64,000 nucleotides of DNA from Chimonanthus salicifolius (lineage: Eukaryota; Streptophyta; Magnoliopsida; Laurales; Calycanthaceae), in NCBI GenBank assembly GCA_013350335.1, contig CM023540.1:51194552-51258551 (forward strand), written 5' to 3'. A program made the position numbers and the translations under genes. Positions 48,901-60,885 of this stretch are shown one piece after another; within the stretch, counting starts at the first letter, position 1, and every line of letters starts with the position of its first letter. The notes below the pieces were generated by a model. The model saw only the letters and a program-made list of their open reading frames with translations. It had not been told where the DNA came from and made no database searches.

Positions 48901-51900
48901 GATGTTGGGTATTTTGGATGTAAGCCTGTTGACAGTCCTTTAAATGTTAACACAAAGCGATTTGCTTCAAATGAGACCCTTCTTGATGATCCTGCCTTCT
49001 ATTAGAGATTAGGCAAGAAACTGATTTATCTTACTATCACTCGGCCAGATTTATCATATGATGTTGGTGTGGTGAATCGCTTCATGCATGCCCCTCGTGA
49101 TACTCATCTCACGTTGCCTTCCGCATTCTTTGGTATCTTAAGGCTCATGCTGGATGAGGGTTGTTCTATGCACGATAGTCTCACTTCCAAGTTCGTAGCT
49201 ATTCAGATGTTGATTGAGCTGGGTCTCCTGACGACCGATGCTCTACCTCCAGATACTGTGTTTTCTTGGGATCCCACTCAGTTTCCTAGAGGAGCAAGAA
49301 GCAAAATGTTGTTGCTCGGTCTAGTGCTGAAGCTAAAGCAGAATATCGTGCCATGGCCAATATTGAATCTGAGTTACTTCGACAATTCCTCTCTGATTTA
49401 GGCCTTGCCCCTATCGAACCGTTAATCATGTTATGTGACAATCAGGCTGCCATCAACATAGCCTCAAACTTTGTCGTTCATGAACTGACTATGAATATTG
49501 AAGTCAACTGCCACTTCCTTCGACAACACATTTCTGAAGGTCGGATCTTCATTCCTTATCGTCAAATAAACAATTTGGATTGATCATGTGTGCATGCAAG
49601 CATTTTCTTAGATATTTACAGATGTATGGATGAACAGAAGTATGTATTTGTGTATTTACTGTATATATGTATGAAACTATGAATGCACATATGCATGTGC
49701 ACAAGAGCACTTGCATGTTAGACACTGTTCTTTTGATGCAAGGGTTGGATGGGCCCAGCCTCAGTACATCAACCACCATAATAAATGGGAGTGAAAGGTC
49801 TACGCAATGTTACAAGGGGCAAAAGAATCAGGACTGAACTCTAGGTATGGTTTTTAGGGGCCCAAGGATCAATAGTAGATAAGGGCCAAAAGACATGGAT
49901 TTCAATCAATGGCCAGATGTTACTTTCATCTAATAGTGTTATACTGACTATGGGGTGTAAACTATAAATCATAGAGTACTTTCATTAGATCCAAAGTGGG
50001 CCCACTCGGGCCTAAATGAGATGTTTGCTGTGCACAAGTGATCATCCTCCTATATATATGTTTGTCTTCAGGTATACTTACATGGCAACCTGTAGGGCCA
50101 CCCAGATGCATGTTCCATCATAGGGGTGGGTGGAAATGAAAGGTTAACCCATGCATATGGTCCCACCAGAAAATCATCTTAAAATGAATTTTTAGGCATC
50201 ATTTTCAAGGCTCCAAAGATCAACAATGAAGATAGCACCAAAGATATCGAATCAATATGGATCTTATTAAGCATGGATCAAATTAGACAAGGACCAAATT
50301 CAAAGAACAGAGTATAGAACACTGACATAATGCAGGGCAATACCAAGATAGCATTTTTTGAACTATTTTTTGTTTCGTAGAAAGAATTATGCTCATAGCT
50401 CTTAACAAGGGGGGGAGTGGAGGGTAGGATTCTTGAGGATCATGTTAATCATTAGGTATTTCATTTACTCGGTATAAATGACTAGACCGACGAGCTATGA
50501 TGCAACCTACACAGAAAATGAAGTCAATATAAGTGCCCAAAGAATCTCTTCGGAGTTTTACAAACAAACAGAATTCAACCAACATGTCGTAGTAAATCAC
50601 AGAACATTGTGGTTATATGATATTGACTGCTTCAGCCAGAGAACCTGTTACACAATCTGATATGAAACAAAACAGAAGTGCAGCTTCGAGAAGCAGAGTT
50701 TCTGTAATGCAAAAAATGCCAAAGGAATATTTTCATGCAGATTATACATATACCTTGTAGCTGATGAATTGCAATCTTTAATTGAAGATAGCAGAATGGG
50801 TGTAACACTTGAAAAGAAATGCTGCTTGTATAATGGTCTTGTTGTTGCATGTAATCTTTTGTTCAAACAGACATCAGAATCACTCAGAATCACATGGAAG
50901 GCATCAGCTGCTGATGTCGCAATGGCAGTATGTGTATCGCACCCATCACCATTTCTCACAGTATCATGCTGTAGCATGCTGATACACATGCTGCTACTTG
51001 ACAGTAAGAATTTCAAGAGAAGCATTATGATTTCCTTCACTTTCTCATGTCCTCGCATAACCAAACCTTTCCCTATCCATGCCAGTCCAACTATAGCATG
51101 TGTTTGAAGTAAACTGTTGTTTCCCACGCACATATTACAAAGAGACTCATTACTTCCATCCATGTCATCATATTTATTCAAAGGATCTTTATCAAGAACA
51201 CTAAATAGGCCCTTGTCAAGAACTATATCCAATGCATCTTCCAATGTATAGGCACCTAACGACTCTATTGCATTGGTTTTTAAATGCCATTTGTTAATCA
51301 TAGAACCCAATGCCTGAGCTGCTGGAACATGTCCTTTGAGAAGAAAAACTGTCAACAACTTCAACACTTCTCTTAACTCCGGAATTGGTGTTTGAGGTCG
51401 CAGTGCTATTACAACCGAAGCAAATAGTGAAATAAGCCATTCATCTCTGTATGAAACACTATCTTGAGTAAGTTGGAAGCATTCCATTTTTACAGTAGTT
51501 GGAGGAATAGATTCCTTTGGAGAAAATATCATCGAAGAAACTATATGGTAAGCTTTCTGGACAATCAAATCCTGATTTTCTACTGTACATTCACCAATTG
51601 CCATCCTCATGGTTGTCATTATTGCTTCAAGAAGTCCCTGCACAAAAGAACAAAAGATAGAATAAAATAGGATACTGACAAAGCTGTCACAAGTGAAAAG
51701 TTCTTTTGGGAACCACCCAATTTTTAGAGTGAAATCAGCAAAAGTGAACTTGGCAGCAATATCTACCTGTCGTTGAATGCTGACATTGAAAAACATATTA
51801 TTCTCCAATTGGTCCCAAATATTGAGAGCAAAACACTTCACAACTTCCCCTGAACCATCATTTTTATTCACCCTGCCATGCCAAAAATGATCCAACAAAA

Positions 51901-54900
51901 TTACACAAAAGCTGAAGGACCTATCAAGAAGACAGTTATGTTTACAAAGCTAATGCCAACACCTGATAAATTTGGTGCCAAGAAGACAGTTGTGTTGACA
52001 ATGCGGAAGCAAATTTCACTTTACATCCCCTATCCAAAAGGGAGAAGCTGAACAGGGTAAAAAATATTGAACAGAGCTTATGATGAGAAAAGTTATTGGC
52101 TTAGAAATGAATAGGTTGACATTTATTACTGTAAAATTAGTGGTTTAGGGGGCATTGAAGAGGAACTGATCAAAATAGGGAATAGTGTGACAGATTTATA
52201 TATTTGCATGCAATTGTTGAACCAAATAGAGGAATAGATCTAGATATAACCAATAAGAAGGGAGAAGGATAGGCTAAGTGTAGGCAAGCATGCGGAGTAC
52301 TACGTGATAAAAGAAAAGCGGGAAGGTTTTGTAAACAACGATTCGGCAGGCAATGTTTTATGGATCCAAGTATTGGGCAATAAAGAAAAAACAAGTACAT
52401 AAAGTATCGGTAACAGAAATGTGTATTCAAAGATGGATAAGAAGAGTAACGTTTAAAGATCGAATTGGGAATGAATGCATTAAATAAACCTTTAGAATAG
52501 CCCCACTAGATGAGAAAAATGAGGGGAAGTCACTTGAACTAGTTTTGGTGCATATGTAGGAGACCATAAGCAGCAATAATAGAAAAAAATGAAAGCAAGC
52601 AAGTAGAAGGAATGAGGAGAGCTAAAACATTAAAAACTTGGTAAGAAGGGGTAAAAAAGGATATAAGGGAGTGCAAGGTAATGGAGGGTATGATTTTTTA
52701 TATGACAGAGTGAAAGGAAAGAACTCAAAAATCCTACCTCAAATAGATGTGATTAGTGGCTATTATTATGATGATGATCTTATGTAGAGCAAAATTAACC
52801 ATGGAGGCATGCATTATGCTATAGCATCAAAGGCAGGCACCAACCAGCTACAGATCACACTAATTTTATTAGTGCTACTCTCTTGTTCCTTGAGCAAAGG
52901 ATTCCACATCTAAACGAAGTAGGTTCATGAAATCATCATAAGATAACTATATCCTTAAATGTTTCCATACCATGGGAGCACCTGACTGGAGTAGCAGTCA
53001 AGAAGATAAATTAAAATCTCTTCAAACTTCGGATCTCCCTCAACCTATATGAAAGCAACGGTAAATGAATTTATTTATCTCACAAAAAAAAAGATCTGTA
53101 AGTGTGAAAATGGGACAAAGGACAATAATTTGTCACACTAATAATAAGGTGGTAAAAAAATAATTTGCAAACTGTACTTGAAGTGGAGAGCACATCATGA
53201 TGCATACGAGGCTAGAAATTAAAAAACAGAAAATATTTTGAATGATAGACATACCGCCCTCATGAAATTAGCAAATATGGCTTCTTCTAATCCTTGAATA
53301 ACTCTCATCATAAAATTTGGCCCAGTGGTACCAACTTCAGAAATTGCCTCAAGTTTCATAGGAAAAGGCATTTCAGAATCATCATGTGAAAGCAACAAAA
53401 CAGCCTTTTCAACAACAAGATTCATATAGCTTGCTCCCTTCTCAGAATTTACAACATATGTACCAATATGCATTAAGGCCTCCACAGCCAGCTTCCAAAG
53501 AAGTTTATATGCCCACCTTCCAGTTATTAAAGACATAAGCAACACCAAAACATTCTCATATATCACCTTAGATACTAGCATAAAACTCCCTGGAAACATT
53601 GCCAGTATCTGCAAGCCTTTCACTGCGAACAAAGCCGAAGGAAACGGGACCATAAAAAACACAAGTGATTAGAAGAGTCTCACAAAGATAATTTTCTAAC
53701 AATACTTTGGTTGTTTACTTGAATTTCTGCTGATGATGATAGAATCATTTCACTTCTCCATATACCCCCTTATCCTTATTTTAAATCATTTCTAGGTTTT
53801 CATAGCAAACTTTACCAAAAACCAATAAGAATATGTTAGAAAGCATAGAATTTGACAAATACAAAATCATAGAATTCAGTACTTCAAGCTTATTGAATTT
53901 ACTAATGGAAAAATACAGAAGCCCACTGCTTATTTCTATGAGAATGTCATAAATGACATTACTTCTGCCTTCAGTCTGGTCAGATGAGAAAAGTTTATCC
54001 TCTATGGAAACTGATAAAAACAAAAGAATAAGTAATGACTACGGAATGAGCAAGAACTACTCCAAAGATGATGATGATGATAAAGTCGGATCTTACCTGA
54101 AGAGTAAATAACGGCATCTTCAGTGTCAAGGTCTCTAGTCATCATCAGAAAGGATTCAAGAGCACCAGCTATGGGACTCGAAAAGTTTTGAAACAAGCAC
54201 CACCATGAATCTTCAGCTTCAAGAGAATGAGGAGAGAATTCTTCACATGCCACAGCGAAGTTTCTGAATGCAGCAAGGAGTTCAATGCAGAGATAAAGTG
54301 CTCCACAACTTGGACTTTCAGAAACCATGTTACTGTTATTTGAAAACCGATCCACAGATGAACTTCTTAATGAAATTCCCAAGATATCCATCAAGCGTGT
54401 GAAAAATCTTTTGAACACTCTATCACAGCAAGCACTAGAAACTTTTGCTGCAACAGATAGGATACTACCTAGGGCATGCAGCTTCTGCCACCTTTCAACA
54501 GTAAGATCCTTGAAACTTTTAGTAGTAGTTATGGACTGAAAATTTGTCTCCATGTCATCATCTTCAACAATCAAAGTTATAAAAGAATCATCATTAGAAC
54601 TGTTGAATTGCACCATGACCCTTTCCAAACATAATATAGCTTCTTTCAGAACCTCATTCTCCTGCGAACTAATATCCTTTGGCGACTCAATCGATAATAA
54701 GAATGAAGGCTCTTGAGGTGAAAAGGTGCAGATAACATCTTTCAAAGAAGACCAAATAACTTTTGCATGCTTTGCCATTCTATCCACTCCATAGTGCAAT
54801 GAACAATAACTTAGATATTTCAAAGAATCAAGCTGCAGGAGTGCAAGCAGGTATGACTTTCGCAACTTTCAGAACACATCCAAAAAAAGGGGAACAAACT

Positions 54901-57900
54901 AGTTCTTTGCAGACATTTTTCATGATGGAATTATAATTAAGTATTTAGCGCACTAACCTTTGCTAATGACAAGGAGGAAGAAAGTTTGTCAAGCAGTAAT
55001 GGAATGGCAAATGGCTCAAAAACTGGAGTTGAGGCAAATGCGTGCTGCAAACAAGTGCACAGTTAGGGCCTGTGTAGAGGTGGGCAGCATAAAACATCAA
55101 TCATTAAATTCATCACACTGCTCATAGTTGCAACCATAAATGCTCTTGGTCCATGTTACCCTTAGAAAAGGGAAAAAAATCATTCAAAGTTAGGCCTGTA
55201 TAATGGACCTAGATCCGGCCCGGCCCGATAATATTACCACAGAGTCCGGGACCCGGCCCGATAATACAAGGTTTAAAGAGACTTGGATCCGGCCCGGCCC
55301 GGCCCGGCCCGATAAGGGGCCGATTGCCTGTTTTGACCCATCATGCTGCCAAGCCCAAAATCAATTTTTTATCAGACTTAGCCCAATAAGTTACATATTT
55401 TCTATCAAGTTGATTCAAAGTGCATGGCTAGGCAAACTTTCAACTGGGCAATGCGCCCCCCACCCCACCAACACCCACCCCACCCTACCCGACCCGAATG
55501 AATACCAATGAAAAATGAAAGAAAATGAGGGGATAGGGAAATTCAATTCGAGAAGAAATCGAGCCTCCAAAATTGGTTCAGTTTGAGGACAAACCAACTT
55601 CAAAGGCAAAGCTCATTTGGAAAAATCCTCTGATGATTTCATTATTCAACTTAGCCTATAAATAGGCATTCAATACAACTCAATGAAAATACAATTCTTT
55701 TTTGAATGTACAAATAAGGAAATAAATCTCATTTAACAATATGCTATTTATGATTTATTAACAAAATATTCATAAAGCCCCAATAGATGGCAAATTGAGG
55801 TAAACCCATTTGAGGTGGTTTAGACATGTTACTAGAAGACCAGTGTCAGCCCCAGTATGTAGAGTCGAGAGTATACAAGTTGTAAGTAAGAGGAGGATAG
55901 ATCATTGAAAATGTGGAGGAAGGGATACACAAAAATATGGAAAATAGTAGGGTGACTGATAGTATGGTTTATGATAAGGTCCAATAGAGAAGTAGAACTC
56001 ATAAAGCTAACCCCAAATAGATGGGATTTAGGTTATGATGAAGATGATACAAAATATCCATAAAACATTTTATTTGGTTAAGATCTCATCATTCTTAGCA
56101 AAAAGCAGCATCATCTTCTCTCTCTCAATTGGTGATGGGAGTGGCGTGATAGAGGGAAGAAAGGTAACAGTGGGCCTGCCAAGGTGGTGGTTGTGGATCT
56201 CTTTTCCTTTGTGCTTGCTTGCTTCAATTTTTTGGGTTCCACCAGATTGGTGAAGCGGGCTGGGCGGGAGGTCATGTGTTTGTGTGTGTGTGTTCTTAAT
56301 AATAAGAATATGGAGGATGATCTCAACAAAAGCACAAAAATAATACAAACCCGGATGAAAAATTAAAGAAAATGAGGGGACAGGGATTTCAATCCGAGGA
56401 GAAATCACGCTCTGAAGATGGTGTTCTCTAGCTAGGGGTGGAGAACATCATGTTCTCCTTGAGTAGTAGAACTCTAGTCACTTGTGGGCCCCACTTTCTA
56501 CTAGAAAAGGAAACCAAATAGGAGAACTAACATTCATCTAGGAGAAGTCTCCCCAGTTCTCTCCATCCAAACACAGCCCATATGTGAACCATTCCTTTTT
56601 CCCCTAAACTTCTCTACAAGTTGTCCCAAAATAAAATTCGCTTTACTGTATGCATCAATAAAATTATAAAAAAGATGAGTTGTATGCGCTTATTCAATAC
56701 AAAATAAAATATTGAAGAACTATCTCATTTGCACTACTTCGAAGACTGAGAAAACCTAACAAGTGGAATCCCGAGTACTTGAGTGAGATCCAATGATGGA
56801 ATAATAAATTCAATTCAAATAACATCAAACTCATTCACTCTAATCCTTCTAAAACAAATTTCCACATATCATTTTAAAAAACATGGTGCCATCAAGTTCC
56901 ACTACAATTGAACTAAAAGCTTCACACATGCATAGACTGATACTGTAATACCTATGTTTCGAATAAGGGGAGGGCTCATATGGGAGAAAAAATAGCTAGG
57001 TAGGCGCTACTTTTCCCACATCGCCTATGAGGGAGAGTTGGTTGTGGTATATATATTGGAATTCCTCCATCTAGCACAAAGTCTGTTGGGAATAACCTTG
57101 GGTTGGCTCGCCAATGCAAAGCTGTGTGGGCCCTTGTGGGCTTAAAGTGAACAATATTGTGCTGAAGGGTTGGGACGTTACAGATACACACTCATGCATA
57201 AATGTAAATGTACACATGTGAGCACAGCACAAACACATGCAAAATAGAAACAATGCCATGCCTATGCACGCCCACATGCATGAACCAAAAACCCCACATG
57301 CAAGCACAACATAAGCAAGTGCACACTCACACATAACAACATCAATATTGTATTTCACCTCTAAAAAATAACATTTAAAATAACTTACATACCATTAGTG
57401 CCCTTGAGAGGTCATCCCTCTTAACATCAAGCTCATCATTTTTTGTCTGCACAAATATAAAGTGATTATGCATTTTGAAACCATGAATAATAAAAAAAAA
57501 AAAACAAGTATGCCACTCTCAAATAATCACAAGATAAAATTTAGCTTTTCCTAGAAGATTGGATTGAATAATATCCTTATTCAATGAAAAAAATACCAAA
57601 AAAAAAAAAAAGAAGAAGAAAAGAAAACAACTACAAGCCCATCAGGCAACTGAGAACCAAGTAGAATGAGTGCCAGTCAAGAAAGAATTTCTACATATAA
57701 AGAAAGGATTAGCACATTGCTAAACTGTAACGGGCTTAAAAAAAAAAATCTAGAGGATAGAAAGTTGGGTCACACCTCCACCAGGATTTTTCAGCTTCAT
57801 GAGTACACAACAGGGGCTTCACGATGCAAGGAGTTTATTAATACAGTAGTTGACAAAATGGATCAAACTAGACCGCACCAATTTTTGTTTTGACAAAATA

Positions 57901-60841
57901 GTTCAACAAATCAAACACAATTAGTTCCTAATTTTTTCTGTGTTAGTTGGTTCAACAATCCAACTCTTTCGAACCCCGGGTTATGAAGGTTTTTTTAAGA
58001 TTCAAACTTTAAAAACACTTTTATGATAACTGAAAGGCATCAAGATTAGGGTTGAACCGCAATTGAACCTTCGAAAGAGAGAATTTTTAAAAGCTGCAGC
58101 GATAGTGCCTCATATGGGAATTTATTATGACGAATGATAATGCTAATAGTAGCCATAATAATGAAATGGTTGAAAAAAAAAATTATAGTTCTCTACATTT
58201 TAAATAACAAGGAAAAGGATAATATCGATGCCTACATTTTTCAAGTGTAGTAAGTGCCCTTGATCAGTTGATCCACCTTATAAAAGTTTGTAACACCACC
58301 GCTGCCACTAACTTAGGTCAAAACATTGACTCCAACATTTACACATGAAGTACAAAATTGTTGGTTAATTTATCATTGAAACATTACTTCTAATAAAGGT
58401 GAACTGAGCTATAAAATATTTGTTTGCAGGAACAGGTATGGTGCTATTGAACTTTGCCCTTTCATTTAAATTCTTGAGGCCCTATTCTTTAAAAAAAAAA
58501 CCTTGAACCCACTTATATGAATAGTCTGCAAAGATGCTTCTTCTACACAGTAGCCGATTAGTGCAGGCAGGGCTAAGCCAAACATCTCTAACATTTGGTG
58601 CGGGTCTGAGCAAAAATAGCGAATAAAACTTAATACAGACTCCAATCTGTTCACAATTTCAGGGACACCCTTCCAACACAACTAAAAAAAGCACCCACAC
58701 TTCAAAATAGTTCATGCAAAAAAGAAGAAAAAAAGAAGAATGACAATACAATAAGCATTTTTGGTGTAGATCAGAGTAAACCTAATAAATCAAAGAATTG
58801 CAAGCAAAAGAAGAAAAAGAATAGCAAACGTTTTCTTCCATCGTTAGATGTCTTTGTGACTCGTAAGGGGAGAGATTTCGATTTTATCAGAGAGAGAAGA
58901 ATCAAGATGAAGAGTTGGTAAGTGAAAGAAGGTGGCGAAATCCTCTGACCTGGAGAAGAACGAGGGAAGAGAATAATTGACTGTTAGCAACGAAAATTTA
59001 ATGATCTTGAGGAATTAATTGCAAAGACCATTGCAGGAGAATCGAAGATGGAAAATCAGGGGAGAAATATTTAGGAGAGATGTCTCATTGGGGATTGCAC
59101 ATGCTTATCTTTGCACACAATGATGCGGGCATCAAAAGCTCAACCATGCTAAATGAAATTCATGACGACCCATTAGAGGATGGTGGGCCCAATATGAATT
59201 ATTTGCCAACATTGTACTTCAAATGCACAAGAATCAACAGTGGCAAGAGAGGACATGATGAAGACATCCAACTATCCAAGCCGAAATTACATTGGCTTTC
59301 ATGGACCATTTTTATCAAGGCAACCATCATTGGACCTTGTCTAATATACCAATTCATTTTATTAGTCATGGCCCAATAAAGCCTAGTAACCCATTCAATC
59401 CAACCTGACCCATTTAAGCCAAGGCCTGACCCAAGCCCATCCAATCCAGTCCACAAAGGCCTTTCCATAAGCCCACTTTCCATAGTCCAATCCGAAAGCC
59501 CAATTAAATCCAAATCCGATCCAAAAGCCCAAATCCATGATTCCAAGCCCACAAATCTGTCCATTGACCGATCCATCTCACCAAACCCAATCTCAAAATT
59601 GTCTCCATTATCCCATTCTCATTGGTGGCATGAAATAGTTTGAAACTTAGTGGTGTTGGGAAGCATAAATCAATTACAATTCTTGTTGATGGTGGGATAA
59701 TTACAAACACCAACCACGTTGGTGGAATTGGCGGAATATTAGTATTCCACTTTCGTTAGTGGTGGTTTAGGAATTAGATTAGCACTGCTTCATTCAATTG
59801 CAACTAGTTTAGGATTCTATTAGCTTTGAATGTTGAATTTCAAATTCATCTAGCTTTAGGGTCGGCTAAAGTCTATCTATGCATATGTAATTGGCATGCT
59901 TTTACACACATTGGAATAAAATTTATTTTGAGAATTTCTCTCTGACTCTTGGAGTTGCAACGCTTCTCAAGTCTGGTCCTTGGACTAGGATCGAATTCTT
60001 CATACAAGCCGGTGACTCGTAATTCAATTAAGTTTTATGGTCTTTAGATTAAGAAATCCATGCATCTTCTTTAATCTCTTTTAATTATTTACTCCCGCAC
60101 CGTTTTAAATCAATTGGATTAAGGCTAATTGAATTCCCGGAACACGTGTTTCGATTCAGGTATTACTTAGCAAAACCCCAATCAAGGCATAATCCTTTCA
60201 CGAACCGTGATTGGCTGCGCGGGTCTTTCAGAGACCATACTTTGAAACTGCGAGTCTGGCGAATTATATCAAATTCGACCCTAGGAATGTATCACAAAAA
60301 GAGCCATTAAGAGTCATTAAGGGGAAGTAGAGAAATCTTTGGGGAAAAAGGAGTCATTAAAGGTACAATAACAAAAAGAATGGGAGCAAGAAAGGGAACA
60401 TGACATGGTCTTCGAAGATATACTCTTGCCTCCGGCGTAGAGGCAAAATAAGGGAAAGAAAGTTTGTCATGGCACATGCAGATTAAGGAGGTTAGAGCTT
60501 TAGAATAAAGAATGCCAACCTAGATGACTTTTGGGCCTTTGTCAATTTTATTGTAGAGTGAAATTGACCTTGGTTCACCATTGAGAACTTGGGTTCCCGT
60601 ATCAAATTAGGCCAAATTTTCTTTGGCTTTGGGTGATCAAGTCATTTGATTTCCTTCAGTTTTAACTTAGTCTCTAGAACTGCAAAATCTTACTTCCAAT
60701 TTTGGAGAACTTTACCTTACAATATATTTTTTTCTCTAAGAATAAGCATTCTTAGAGCCTTGGTCGAATTTCCCAACAACCCATTTAAGTGGCTGAACCT
60801 TCTATTCTCTTTTTGAAGCTAGGCAACATCACGTACCTACA

Positions 60842-60885
<44 letters not shown>

